Shown: piece by piece, positions 10,652-24,395 of the stretch
How the letters are laid out: each line of letters starts with the position of its first letter
How positions within the stretch are numbered: the stretch's first letter is position 1
Source: Acanthaster planci
Lineage: Eukaryota > Echinodermata > Asteroidea > Valvatida > Acanthasteridae
DNA length: 60,000 nucleotides
Direction of reading: 5' to 3'
Assembly: GCF_001949145.1 (NCBI RefSeq)
Contig: NW_019091367.1
Coordinates: 1,268,434-1,328,433, forward strand
Translations under genes and position numbers: made by a program
The notes under the pieces: generated by a model
Database searches by the model: none
What the model was told of the DNA's origin: nothing
Seen by the model: the letters and a program-made list of their open reading frames with translations, nothing else

Positions 10652-13478
10652 TATTTACGAGAAAATCCATCCTGCCCACGCTGTACATGTACTTGGCGTC
10701 GAAGAGTGCTTCAGTGGTACTGATTGCAATCTAAATGGACGCACACTGAGAACTCAGAAACTGCTTCAAGCGGTAATTACTCACCACAATACGGTTAAAG
10801 TATTGGATAGAACTGCTTAATTTAACCTATTTTCTCTCTGTGCTCTCAGACCACACTGTTCTGTATGGAAGCGTATAAGGGACACTTGCAAAATGCCTTT
10901 TTTGAGTCACTATCTCACTGCGGCGAGTACTGTCTCGTTCAATGTGTACGTATATCGCAGCGATAAGATCTTGTCACAGGCCAAATTGATATTGCGCTGG
11001 AGCCATATAATTTCAATAGTTTTAAGTCCTATTCTGTGCGCCGTTTTCAAACGTGTCTTTAACAGGGTGAAAGGCAGTGAGATGTGGTTTTAGATTGCTA
11101 ATTGGAATAAAAGGAGATGTTACATTTCAACAATGCTTGTTTTCCAACACAAAAGAAAATAAAGGGAATCTTATTTTGTGGTGTGAATTCCACATTGAGA
11201 TGAGGAATAAACTTTTTTTTAATACCAGTCCTACATTTTCCAAATGACAAACAGAAGTGAACTTGAAAGTTACACTTGAACTTTCATCAGTCAAAATGAA
11301 TTCTTTTGTAGTACTCAAAATGGCGATCGAAAGGGGCACTTTTACAAACGCAACGCATGAAATACATCACAGCTTTGAGACAGTCAAAACATTTTAGGTT
11401 CTTAGTGCCCTAATTTCCAAATATAGTATAAGTGCACAAATGTCACACGCACCGAGCCAGAAGTGTCCGAGTCGACCCGTGCTCTCGACAAAAAAAAACC
11501 TAATGTATTTGCCCTTCCCAGCGCCCTGCGCTGTGTGGGCGGTTTATGGTGACGATGGTTTATGGTGAATACATGGATGGGAGGTCAAAGGTCCTGGGGA
11601 TTGCAATCCAGTTGATGAAAAGTGTGTGTTAGCTTCCCTTTCACCTTCCCTTCATTTTCTTTTTGCCTAATCATAGCAAATTTTAATGATATCAACATCG
11701 AGGTTTGGTCCGAAATGGCCACACACACTCGCTAAAATTATGCATGGGCGTCGCCGGACTTTGGGGGGGGGGTGTTGGGGGGCAAACCGTCTAATTGAAA
11801 CAAAAACGTTGAACTGCGGAGGGCGGGGTCTGTTTTCTTTTTTTCTCTCTCTCTCTTGAGCAAATATAGTTAAGTTCTTTTTCATTTCTAATTTCATATC
11901 TTTGAATGTTTTCTTTTCTTTTTTTCTCTTTTTTCCTTTTTTTTTCGTTCTTTTCAGGGTTCCCCTCGCGGTGTTATGTAGATAGGATTATTTGTAGAAG
12001 TATAAATGAAAAGGCAAGGTAATCTTTTCAACAGGCAGTGTACCAGGGAGTTAAAGTAAGTCTACTCAACTTCTGAATATGGAAATTCATACCCCAAAAG
12101 AGATTTCAAGCTTTGTCGAATCAAGCTTTGTTTAAAGCAATCTGAAACCCAATTTCATTGTATTCCACCCTGATTGTGCATCTGAGTACGACGACACGCT
12201 AATATAAGATTTATGAAACTACTGAAGTACTTGAAGCGACGAGATTCCAATTTAACTCCGCGGCAAGATGGTATAACTCGCTACGGAGAGATACACATTT
12301 AAGTCGCCGCGGCAAGTAGTAAATCGAACACAAAATTTGCAAGTGGCCCTTATACGCTTTCGTAGTTCTGTAGTTAATTCTGAACAAAATTGGGTATAAT
12401 TCAGAACAATCGGCTACGGATTTTTCCCTTTTTTTTACATGCCTCGAACTTATTAAAATTAATTTGCAGTGCGAAAATAGCGTTTAATTCGTTGCCTGGT
12501 GGACAAACCAGAAAGAAATTAAAAATGTTTGATGGAGGGTATCAAAGTTACATAACTACACGGGTCTGTATCAGGTTCGTCCTCGTCCTAGTTTTCAGCA
12601 AAAATAATGCAGGAAAGCACAGGAGCTTCGTATTTCACGTTCTTCTTGAGTCCACGACACTTAGATTACAATTTTGGGAGGGTGACCGACAGACACGCCA
12701 ATCCCTTTTATTCATAACTTCTTTTGTTTAATTGATATTCATAATTATGCAAACTACTCTTTGTGACCTTAAGGATCGTATATCAATGCACTACTTATAG
12801 ATACTGCTGACTCAAGGTACCATATAGGCTTTTCTTTCGGCAATCCAGACTTTACAGTGTAACGTTACGATGCATTACCATACATTACTCGATGGAAGAC
12901 TTGCAATCATTATCGTTTTTATACTATACCTATACTGAAGTAGAAAGGAGTATAGACGCTGGTTCATGATAAGCAAATGAAAATTGCGTTATAAATCAAT
13001 GTCATGTAAATACAATGGCCATTTTCATCAGTACCACGTCTTCACTTATGTTATTTGTAGGTTGGGAAAACATGCTGGGAAAAAACCCATGGGAAAAAGC
13101 CTTGCAAAAAACAAGAATATTCCTATGATGAAATAAGTCACTGTCGGACCACAGATGGCACATTCTTGCACCCTAGACTCGTATATCAGTGCACCTGCGC
13201 GACGCGGAGTGATATATTCCACAGTAAGAACTTAATTTCGTTCTAATTCGCTACCCCGCTCAACCGAACGAAATTGCATTTGATGCCAAGTTCTACGGAG
13301 CGATACGTAGGGGGCCTAGGCGTACTTGCAAATTTGATATTTTCCAAAAATCGACCATTCAAAGCACTATGTGCTTTTTGTATGGCACACTGTACTATAT
13401 GGCGTAGTCGTAGACCTCTAAAATTATTTGAATAGGCCTCCGGATTTTTCGTATATAGGCCCTAGCTTGACAGAGTAA
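10652..13478. other. Upstream flank of the SENP8-like gene, no gene seen
   Basis: One last ACATGTAC lies at about 10684. After that the palindromic repeat nearly disappears. No exon-like frame with splice sites and recognisable protein was found on either strand; frames are at most 113 codons and of random composition. Confidence 0.6.
11822..11955. repeat. Pyrimidine-rich low-complexity tract
   Basis: Runs of T interrupted by C, including (CT)n around 11845-11858 and several T6-T9 runs up to 11946. A G-run lies just before it at 11763-11782. Confidence 0.8.
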
Positions 13479-13558
13479 CAACTGACGCATTGGACAATCC
13501 GGCTTTGCGCATCCTCGCCAACTGACGCATTGGACAATCCGGCTTTGCGCATCCTCGC
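13479..13558. repeat. Perfect 40 bp tandem duplication
   Basis: 13479-13518 and 13519-13558 are identical (each starts CAACTGACGCATTGGACAAT and ends GCGCATCCTCGC). No further unit flanks them, so this is a recent single duplication. Confidence 0.95.
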
Positions 13559-15600
13559 GAGTGGCCTGCCCATCGTTTCTATCAAAGTTTGAACATACGA
13601 AAATACTTTCGGACTACACGGAGAATCGGCTTATACGGAAAGGCGTCGTGGTTCTCCATGAGCAGCGGATACGGCTACCCTTGTATATTCGTAGAATTTA
13701 AAACATGGTTCTACAGAACAAATACTGACTTGAGATCAGAATCGAGTCGAATCCATAGAGGCCTTAATAAGTGTAATCATTTCACCGAAACCGCCCGATT
13801 CAGAGGACTCGGAGGGCAGGAGGATGCTTCCTTGCCGGGAGCGGACACTAGCCTATAGGCCTATACTGAAGCGATGATGAACTCCCCAGGGGAGTACATC
13901 ATTAATCCGCTCTGACTGCCTACGGTGTCTGCAGCTAGCTGTAGCCTCCCTGGCTTGTAACACTTGGATTCCACGGAAGTGCATTTCTGCACCAACACCA
14001 TGTTTTCCTATACCACATGGCATGAGGGGCCACGAGTGGCAAATTCGCGCTGTCGGTGTATGGAGGTACGGTCCCCTTGAGGAAGAGAAACATTATGGAA
14101 AATGTTTAGTCCGAAGTACATTGCTTTCATTATCATTTTCCAAGGTTATGAGGGGAGTTAGCAACTGCTTATGTAGTATCTTAGAGTGGAGATAGGACCC
14201 AATATTGCAGACTGCATTGTGTACGGTACCCATAAGAAGCGCGGAATTGGGATGTCACTCGAATGACCATTATACGCACTCATGTTAATAAGTTCTTATA
14301 TTTGTTTATAGGTTGTTTTTAAATTTATAAAACTAAATTACTCACTGATGAGCGTCCGCTAGCCTTTATTTATGTCTTCTTCAGCATCGAGACGTAATCA
14401 CTTAATCGTGGAACAATGTCTCCCCAAGAATGGCGCGCACCTCGGGCATTGTTCTATACAGGTTTGATCCTCAGGTTGCATAAAAAAACCTTGCCAAGGT
14501 GTATAATTTAGCCCCATCAAACCTTGATAAAACTTCGAACGTCACTTCTCTCTTGCTTCTCGCGATCGGCAGCGGCAGATCCACTGGTCCCACGCCCCGA
14601 GTGCTCCCGAGTTCCGCACGCAACCCCTCTATACCAAAAGGCGACATAAAGGCCAACTTCCGAAGCGTTGTTCTTAATTAACCCCCGGTCGATACCTTTT
14701 TGCCTTCGCTAATTCTGGTTGGATGGTATCCGATTACGACATGATGAATTCACGGTTTACTGACGATGGGAGGGTAACGTTTCACGCATGGTCAGACGCA
14801 AGCGGCCTAATTGATTATTTCAAGCACGTGGAGTACCTGTGCGTTCCCAGAGCTTACACTCAATGTGTGGCGGTCGAAAAAAAAACCTTGGAATTGAGTC
14901 GGTTCAACGAAAATACCCCTGTCCATCGACCAAATGGAGTGACATTCAAGTTGTAATACAGCGTGCAGATAAATCAAAAAGGGCAGGGGGGTCATAATGC
15001 GAAAAACAGTTAATTTAAGGTTCAAAACGTGACCACTTGTCCCAGTGGTTGCATCAAAGATTTTGTATTTGACTTTCCGAAAAATGTGGACTTTCATTCA
15101 GTGCAGTCGTAGATGAATGAACGCCACTAAATCTACTGAAGAGATAAAGATAAACATACTCATGCCACGTCTATGGCAGGTGTGGCAGAAAAGTTGGCCA
15201 CAAACTCCTTTAATATCGTTGCTTCAAGGCATTAGGCATTCTGAAAGCGTTTGTACACCATGTATTCAAATCAAAGGCTTGAGAGACAGTTCTTAGTGAT
15301 AATGAAAGAGGTTGGTTTCATATCATATCCATAACATTATTGATTTGTATACACAATAGGATATGATTAAAATGCAAACTGAGGTGGTGAAACAAACTAA
15401 TCGACATAAACTGCAGGATGTGGACAACATTTATACCGACTGAACACTGGAATAATTTATGGGAAAGATTGCCAACCAACCAGGTTCGAATCCCATAATT
15501 ATGGACTCTCAGTTTTCTGTGTTTTTGTTTTGTTTTGTTTTGGTTTAAGGGGGACTACTTTTTACAAACCACAGGAGTTACAGAGACTTCAAGGGATTAA

Positions 15601-15642
15601 ATTCTCAAAAACAAACAAACAAACAAACACCCCAACAAACAA
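15601..15642. repeat. (AAAC)n microsatellite
   Basis: Repeated AAAC units with one CCCC interruption. Similar short arrays lie at 1431-1449 and 52750-52780. A TTTTG/TTTTGT run (15522-15546) lies about 60 bp away on the same strand. Confidence 0.8.
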
Positions 15643-18600
15643 ACTTGATGTAGTAAAAAGATTCCCATAATTTTCAGTAGAGTAAACCAATTGAATCGAT
15701 TCCAGTGATAAACAGGCCTTGAATATGACCTTTAATGAAAGCAGAGGGTACCGGTAAACCATAATGAATAGTTTAAAGTGAGGTTGACCTGGGGGTCGCT
15801 GCTCGCTTCTTCGATTTTAGAGACTCTTCACCGCTTTCACGTCGGACATGATGCTATCTTGAAGAATCGCCTCTTCATCCTACATTTCTCCATACTGTGT
15901 TGTTCATTGCTGGATAGCACCTACTTGATATACAAAGCACTCGGGGACAGCGTTGCAATTAATTCTAAAATTGAAAAAGCGACGTAAGTGTGTGCTGAGT
16001 GTTTTTACCAATGTGGCGATCATCGTCATCGATCAATTTTTTTTTTGTGGACCGATGCGCTACGACACTTGACGAGCTTCATGCGTGTATTTTCCTCCTT
16101 AAAAGAACTTTTCTGCAATTCTATTCACCGGCCTTGTGGGATAAAAATGTCCCCACAAGCATCTGTTTTCCCTTGGTAACAAGTGTCCCAACGTCATGCG
16201 CATGCCCGCTTTACAATGTTATGGCGCATGCTGTCAAGTCAGTCTGAGTCAAACGTCGATCGGGCGAGTTTGTCCAAGAAAGATTAAACGATCCTTGAAC
16301 TTACGATGAACCTTGTCTCATCGATGTTCGATTGGCAGGTCTGGTTGACTACATGAGTAACTCGGACGAGCGTGCCAGGTCCATGCGTTTCAGTGACACA
16401 AACGTTGCCTGCAACTGAGTGTTCTCCCATTTGGATAATACATGTTTACGCACAAATGTTGGTTTGAATAGCCAGTCACGGAAGTATATAGTGTGACATT
16501 TTTTATTTATTTGTTTTATTTATCCAGGGTATGCCCAAACAGTTTACTACAACTTGTTTCCATTGGGGCCTATAACCACTCATCAAGAATACATGTTCAC
16601 TAAAAATAAAGCTTTAAAGTTATATACCTTCACAATTGTTATTCAAAGACTAACACTGTACAGCAAAGCACATGAAACATCAATAAATAAAATTTGTTTA
16701 AAAAAACAAAGTGCACGCTAAATGCACAATAACCTAACAACAAAAGTATTACACTGCAACAATGACACTCATGCCTCTTTGGGAAGCTATAAAATCCTAC
16801 AAAATCGAACCCTACGCGAACTTCAATGATCATCGCTTAGATTTCCTATTCGTCTCTATTGGTGCCAACGATACCAATGGAACTTTGGAAGGAAGAACGT
16901 GCGCCATAATCGCTCGAAGAGGGCAGTTCAAAATAAGAGTGGGCCGCGCCGTCCATTTTCCTTATTCCTCCATTTGACTAATAAAGAAAGGTAAGAGTTG
17001 GTAGCGGGCCTGCCAGCGTAAAGGAAGTGCATAATAATCCTCTCCAATACCCACGCGTCCTTATATACCTTCATTTAGAGCACGCATGACCGACATTGCT
17101 CAATGTATACCCCGAGCGTCTCTAACCATACGAGCTCGTGCATTGTTGGTTTAAAAATGTTGGAGTAATGTTACTTTAATGTTACAGACAGTTGATAGGA
17201 AGTTAACTTATCAGCTGTGGGCCAGAATCTTACTGTGTAACTTTGAAAAGTCGCTTCTGATATTTTGACTGTCACTACACAACATATTAACTTTGTCCAA
17301 TTCTCTGCTGATATGCACTTCACCATCAATCCCTCATCAATTAGGGAGGCATCTCCAATCGACAGGAGTCGCACAAGACTTAGTGGTTCCTCAGATGTTG
17401 AGCTTGTTCTCGTTCACAGTGCCGTCCGGGTGACAGTGAAGCAGCAGAGTGCAAGGAGGAGAGAGAGGGAGAAGCGAAATGGGTCAACGATGGCTTGGTG
17501 CCCAGTTTGTGCAAACACTGCGATGATATCTTGTGTTTGGCTCTCAGCGCCCCACACGCCCTGGCGCCACTCATCTCTCCATCTTTCCTTTCTCCTTTCT
17601 TCCGTGCTGCGGTGGAGTGCGCATGACAACGCATCCAGTTGTGGGGATATCCACAGATTCCGGTTTCAGGAGTATTGAAAGAGCCCCGAGACAGTCCTGG
17701 AAATGGAGTACATTTGCAAGCGGGGAGTGTTCTGTGCGGAACTCGGAGAAACCTGGGCGCATCAGTGTGGTAAATAGCTCACGGGAATGGGTCATGAGTG
17801 GCTGGTACTAAGTGTTTCTCACCCCATCTGGTCAATACGGCATGTAGGCAAGGTGATCGACCTGCTTTATAGTGCTCCATGTTTGTTCTTCTTTAGAATA
17901 GTTGCTACTGAAAGCTCAAGAGCGACAAACGAAACAAGAAAACGGCCATTGACCTTGCCCGGGATGTCGATTTACATTCCCCTTCCCCTAACTTTATTTT
18001 GATGGAGAAAGAGTATTTTGAGTGGTGTGTTAAAAGCTAGTGTTTCGAGCTTCAAAATAAAACGGCTGAAACAAACGTCCCTGTACTTTGTGAAATTCTG
18101 CCGAGAGTGCAACCTGAAAGACGGAAAGGTGTTTGTTTTTGTCTATCCTTGGAAGACGTTTCCCTGCTGATCTTGAGTTCTGCCTCTGTGTGCACGAGCG
18201 TGTCATGATTATGGCATTGTTTAGGCTGGTACAGTCTTTGAGCTCACCGTCACGGTCCACTGTCCTCTTACTTAAAACGCTCTAGCCACTATACATCGAG
18301 AGAACAGTAGTTGAAATGCTCACCGGAGTTCAAAGGTGCGATCGTAACGCAATCCACTTCTTTTTGCATGAATTGATAACGGCTTCGGTTTCACCTTAAT
18401 TCGGTGGGTTCATTGGCAGCGAGATAGTTAAATACCCCGGATAACCTGCATAACGAATTTTCAAATGGTAATATGAATTACCGTTATACCGCTGCACGGC
18501 TCCTTTGTACAGTGGTGTATTTCAGTAATAAACACTTTAATGCACTCTGTCAAGTGTCTGTAAGTGAAAAGTTGCCAGTAATATTCTGGGCCTCAATTAT

Positions 18601-19184
18601 GGTCTCTGATCATGTTGGCTCCGAATGATGTTCATTGGTACTTATACCTTTCCTGACAGTGATACGACATTAGAATGACGGGCAATCGGAAAAGATATGC
18701 CTAAAGCGCATTTGATAAATATCGTGAGTCGTGACCGTGTGCCCTCTCAGAACGACCAGCGAAGAAGTGCCAGTGAGTGCATCATGTTTTATTCGGCAGC
18801 CGTTTCTCCCCTCGGGCACTGACCCGAAGCATTTCAGGCATCCAAGGAAACCATCGTTATAACTGTAAGTTGAAAGAGCTCGACACGGCATGAAAACGGC
18901 GCAGCGTTGTTCAGAATTTGTAAACTGGAGAAAGGTAACCATTGCCGTCATCTTCTCACCATTATTGCAAAAAGGATATACCGCAGAAAGAAATTTTGAA
19001 AAATATTATTTGAACAAAATAAACAATATTAAATTATGCAAACTGGACCCGAACACGTGACAATATCTAAATAATCCTTTTGGTTTAAGTACATCAAATA
19101 CTACTAAAAGGAATACCTTCTTAAGTTTCCAAACTGAATTAAACATTTCTTAAATGAACTGGCTAAAAATTAGACTCTGCTACA

Positions 19185-19378
19185 GCCTCGAGCAAAAGCA
19201 CCCCCTGATCGTGGGTCGAAAAAGAGCAGCGTTGGTCGGGAGTGTTCAATTTGTTGATATCGATGCGACAGTGACACGTACATTTCCTAGTCGTTCGAGA
19301 ACCAGCGAAGTTCAGTTCCGACCAAAGGGGCCTCTAATGCTTAATTAAAAAAAGCTCCCTCTTGGTCCAACTTGAGGC
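19185..19378 (+). mobile_element. ~190 bp MITE-like repeat, copy B
   Basis: Begins GCCTCGAGCAAAAGCACCCC and ends CTTGGTCCAACTTGAGGC. The outer GCCTCGAG / CTTGAGGC pair forms a short inverted terminal repeat. It is non-coding and intergenic. Confidence 0.85.
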
Positions 19379-20146
19379 CCATATGCTGAAGAAACATAAC
19401 ATTTCACGTTGTCTTCTGCAGGTTCTCATGGCGTGGATAGAAGAAACCTTATCAGGGTATGCAGGTGTGTAAGTGTTAACGTATAAGTGTTAAACTTCTA
19501 ATTTTGATATGAGCTTCTCAATTTACAGATATTATACACTCCTTAATAGAAAATGTATCAACTGTGTGTTTTTTTCACAGGTCCTCGAAAGGGTTTGTGA
19601 CATTTGTTACACTTACCGCATAAATTTCAATATCTTTATCCGTGTCTTCTGGCAAACCGTTGATCTGATAACGGGTTCGGAAGAAGAGAAAGGAGGTGGG
19701 GTTAGCCTTTAATGCACAGATCAACAACACTGTGGCCGTTCGAGCGTGAGACACTATAGTCAAAGCAGTGTACACTGGAGCAAACGTGTATTTCTGCATG
19801 ATGGTCAAGGTGAATTTCAAACGTAGAGAGGCAACCTTGTTCATGACCCTGTCCATTCATATTGCCGAACACAATACGTTTTGAATGGTTCAGATTCAAC
19901 ACATTTTCAGTTGAAACCGATCGAGTAGGAGATTTGCCGTACTTTATTATCAGCTTTGTTTCTAAGCGTGGCTGATATAAATGCTGAGCAGCTTTATATG
20001 ACTATTAATTTTGAGGTAAAATAATTATAGCGCTCCACATGGCAATTTGAAGAGTGTCCAGGGCCTGACACACAACTGATCACCGACCCTTTGTGGGAAA
20101 ATCAAAGTACCCATGTTCTGAGCAGAGGCTCACTAAGTGTAATTGA

Positions 20147-20337
20147 GCCCTGAGCGGAACCAGGAGAGGGCGCAATTTTCATGGAGGCTCCTTCAGTGAG
20201 GAATTGCACTTTCATGTTCACCAACAATTTTGAAATGCGTTACAGTCGTGTCGATGCCAACAAAATGAACACTCCCGGTCCCCACCAACTTGAACATGGC
20301 TCTTTTCAACGGATGAGGGGGTGCTTCTGCTCAAGGT
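20147..20337 (-). mobile_element. ~190 bp MITE-like repeat, copy C (inverted)
   Basis: On the plus strand it begins GCCCTGAGCGGAACCAGGAG, continues AGGGCGCAATTTTCATGGAG, and ends GGGGGTGCTTCTGCTCAAGGT. This is the reverse complement of copies A and D. It lies about 770 bp from copy B in opposite orientation. Confidence 0.85.
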
Positions 20338-23300
20338 GGACAGTCCTCTCGCTTGAGGTCAATCTGGGTACCGTCCACGTTGTCCTCGCGAACGAGCCTG
20401 TCAATACATCCCGGGGGGGGGAACAACACGTCACAATGCCTTGTGGCGAGCAACATCTCAAAAAAGCTTCGAAGGCTTTCGGCCACTGGATTACTGTAGA
20501 TTGCCAGGGTAACTACAACACCGTTTGTTCACACTGCCGTATGCAATACAACTCAAAAGTATATTTCCAAACCGTGTTTTTGCAGACCAGTCTATAAGCT
20601 GCTATAGACAACAATGATAACTATCCAGAAAAATGCTCAAGAATACATCAAACAAAATAAACATGAAATGAAAACGTTCTATTTCCTGGATTTTTTTTCT
20701 ATTTCTGCCATGTTAACGAATGTCTTTTAGTGTTATTCCCATTTCAAGATGATCACCTTTTAAAACAGTAATGACAAACATTGACATTTTGAAAACTGAT
20801 GCCTACATTGAATTGTAAAATAAAGCCATGTGGAACGCTCGGTTTTGTCCAAATACCTCCGAAATACAAGCTTACAGTCCTACTGATGGCTTCCCCTCAT
20901 CTGTCTAGGTTTTTTCGAACCCTCCTATCCACAGACAACAAAAAAGTTATAATGGCAGACATTTTAGGGCATGTAAGTTAAACTTGCACCAATTGGCTGG
21001 CCAGCAACCTTGTCCACGAGTCAGCCATCTTGAAATGAAAGCCGGGCAATTCCTTCAAAAACAGCACTGCACTTTCCCATTCTAGGTTAAACGAACAAAT
21101 GAAATGGATTCTCGGAGGACGCCCACGGGAACTTGTGGAATAAGGCCTTTAATATAGGGCTGCGTTGGAATGTTACGGTTGCGAATGGAGAGAACACCAT
21201 CGCCCTTTGGAAGCCCAGCCGCACACGGACTGTAGCCACTAGCCGCATAGACGCACGCGTAATACTCCGGCCACAGCCAGACGCTGCGCACGATCCACTA
21301 GTCCTAGCCCTTAAGACAACTGCATGCGTGTTCCCTGCAAGCTAATTACTCCCCGCCAAATTTCAATTTCTACTGTAAAAACAACACATGCAGGTTCTCT
21401 GCAGCTTTGCACTTGGCCTATATCGCGCGAGTTGTTAGTGGTCTCTGGCAGCACTCAACGCTACCAAGTGTCGTCGTAAAGAGCCGAACTACAAGGCTCT
21501 CGACTACTGCCCAGGTACCGTAGGTGGCTCGGGCTCCCGAGAAATAATTGGCTTCACAGCATATTAGCGTCATAATCTTCACCTTCGTTGGCTTTTCCGT
21601 TCTGCCACAGTATTCGGGAAATCATACAAAGAGTCCTGTCTTGTTCCGTGCAGAGCTCGCTATTCACGGGAACTTTGTTGATCATTCCGCGTGCATGCAT
21701 AAAATTGCTACAATCCTCAAACTATCGAGAAAAAATATGTTCCATGTCGGCCATTTTGGAAGGTTTTTGTCTAAGAAGATAAGTTCATTTTGTTTATTCA
21801 TCCATTTATTTTTTGGGGGAGGGGGTATGTGCACTCATTCATTTGATGTGTTGACGAAAACAATTCGAAATTTTCTACAGGCAGGCATCTGCAAACAAAA
21901 ACAGTAATCGATCATTAAGAGGAGACAGGTACGCTAGGTCGATCCAGCAGGTATTGTAATTGAATTACGTTAATCATTGGCACTTGGGGGCCCTTGTTGT
22001 CTGAAGGGGTCACTGAGTGGGTTCGGTCACAATTAAAACACTGATCAAGAGGGACGATCACCAGATTTGTTTTCACGGGTAGTAGTAGTGGCGGTGGGGG
22101 TGACAGAGGTTTCAAGGGGGAGCGTGCCCACTTGCCCCTTGCCCCCCCTCGCTTAGTTACGTCACTTGGTCCAGCAACACTTTTCCCCCGAGACTGCGCT
22201 GAACTACAAGCCTTAGGTTCAAAATTTGTTTCACTATGTTTTGTGCAGATCTCGTGTGGAATGATTTGCGGACAGCGATTGCTTGGTAGGTACCTATATT
22301 GCTCGTTTCATATTACTCTGACGTAGTGGCTACGTCATGTGGTGGATATGATGGCGTATTTGAAGGGTGTTATGATAAGAAGTTGACGGGGAAGTCGCAG
22401 AACGGGTCAATTCCACGTCCTTTATGGAGTTAATGCCTTGTGCGCTAATGTATGGTAAAAGTTGAAAGCTCTTTCATAGTGGATAATATTTGTATTAGAA
22501 CAATGGAAACGCCTTACGTTTGAAATGGGTTTCCTATAATATTGACATTAACACCATGCAAAGAAAAATGTACAAGAAGTGGAGCCTGAAGTCTGTGTTG
22601 GCAAAAAAAAAATTGGCTACTTATTTATGACTTCCAGTAAACTTTCAGATGGTATGGTTTTGATCACCCTTCGTTCATCAAAATCAAGTCAAATCAAATT
22701 GCAGTTTATCTCAATCGATCAGAACACATCGGTCTCTGTTCGCATGGAGTACAATTTTCCCTCATCTATTGCTGCCCTTGCCGTCTCCCATTAACTAATT
22801 CTCACCCCTACAGCCCTCATTCGGTTTGTTTCCGGCGCACGAATTATGTCTTCTCCCGTCAACTTCTCCATCAGCCCTCAAGGGTCCCCCTCCTCTGGCC
22901 GTAGAGGTGAAGCCAGCTCCATGCTTCAGCCCGACTTGGCCTCCGGAAACCGGTCGGGTTCGGCGGTTGGTCCGGCTGTTGAACCGCTCTGGGCACAATC
23001 TTTCTCAATTACTCGGCTGTCCGGGGCGGTGAGGTAACTCATCCGTACTCCCATTGGACCCGGAATGACACCGGGTACTCATTCGCCTTTCAGCCGTTAA
23101 TTTCTAATTCTCAACCGCCATCGGGATCGTGTGGGGGGGGGGGTTAGAACTGGCTCCCTGGACCCCAAGCCCCGACTGTCCGCTGGAAATCGTCTCTCTC
23201 GACCGAAGGGAAATCAATACTGTTCACTGGCTTTAGAAAAATTGCACGTAGTCTAGAGTTTTGGCGGCGTCATGAGTCGGGATAATTATTACTCGTCGAC

Positions 23301-23803
23301 CGCGGCTGTGGCTTTAAAGCAGTCTTGAAGAAGTAAGGCCTCATTTCCATTTATTTTGTTCTCGTAGTGTTGCGTCAAGGCAACAGAAACACAAATTAAA
23401 AAGACTTTGTTTCCCTGGTAACCCCCCCCAGAATTACTTGAACAGATTGTGAATTACCTTCAACCTTCAAAATTCCCCTTTCTTCGTCTTTCCTTTCTCC
23501 AAGTTCTCAGTAGCATCCCTAACCTCGGATGTAATAGCCACTTCAAAGCTAATCACCACGTCCGAATCTAATATTGATTGCCTCGCACCTTCAGGACCCT
23601 TGACGCGGTAAAGAGCCATCCATTACGTCAAGTAGACGGTATGCGTCTGTCGTACACTATAATAATGATGATGGGCGTGTGCCATTGGCTGGTGATATAG
23701 GGCTGTGTAACGATAATCACGTACTCATTAGCACAGTCGTGGCGCCATTTTCTGGTAGTGTGATTGAGCATCTACCGACTAATGTCCAGCTTTTGGACAG
23801 AAG

Positions 23804-23844
23804 TTTTAGAAGTTTTATAATCATCTTTCCTGGTGAATTCTACC
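23804..23844 (+). repeat. 41 bp exact direct repeat, copy 1
   Basis: Identical over 41 bp to 28245-28285 (both begin TTTTAGAAGTTTTATAATCA and end GGTGAATTCTACC). The flanks differ, apart from a possible GATGT after a 2 bp gap. Confidence 0.92.
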
Positions 23845-24263
23845 ATGATGTAGGGCCTGCGTATCGCTGGTGCGCTTTGAAGAGAGGCACCCTCAACGGT
23901 ACCCCCAACCAAATACATTATTGCAAATACCTTTGAGGGGAGGGTTGGTCTTAATGCGTGATTGCTGTTCAAGGTATGTTTACCTATTGTCATTGTACAA
24001 GGGTGTATCCAGGGGAGGGGGTTAACGGGGGATGTGATCCCTCCCAAAAGGAGCCCAGAACTTTTAGGCGAATCTATATAATGAGAGAACGGCTAATTTA
24101 TTCGTGGTTCATTTCATTCCCCTTCTTTCAAATGCAGCCCCACCCTGTCAGCAAGGCCATATTAGGAGGTTACTGATGCATAAGAAAAATCGAAATGTTT
24201 GCCCCCCCCCCAAAAAAACATGTCCCCCCCGAAAAAGTCCCCAACCCTGCATATGCAGCAAGG

Positions 24264-24395
24264 NNNNNNNNNNNNNNNNNNNNNNNNNNNNNNNNNNNNN
24301 NNNNNNNNNNNNNNNNNNNNNNNNNNNNNNNNNNNNNNNNNNNNNNNNNNNNNNNNNNNNNNNNNNNNNNNNNNNNNNNNNNNNNNNNNNNNNNN
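24264..24395. other. Assembly gap (132 N)
   Basis: Unresolved bases. Sequence on the left contains C-runs, A-runs and ACATGTCC; the right side begins GGACATGTTGGGG. The flanks are therefore inverted relative to each other and rich in homopolymers. Open frames that cross the gap are artefacts. Confidence 0.98.

Larger units (their letters stand above)
13559..24263. other. Non-coding stretch with repeat copies B and C
   Basis: Besides repeat copies B and C and 41 bp repeat copy 1, the stretch has GC-rich parts (17.3-17.8 kb and 22.8-23.2 kb). The longest frames (137 aa at 17265 and 138 aa at 20181) show no family features; the latter runs through copy C. C/G-run sequence at 22080-22165 and 24001-24060 resembles the C-rich segment at 45040-45113. 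Confidence 0.5.

Noticed and set aside
14723-14956. 77-codon frame with protein-like composition
   Set aside because: No recognised domain and no supporting splice sites. It overlaps an opposite-strand frame of similar length.
15440-15500. GGTTCGAATCCC resembling a tRNA T-loop
   Set aside because: The T-stem pairs at only two positions, and no D-arm, anticodon arm or acceptor stem can be built around it.
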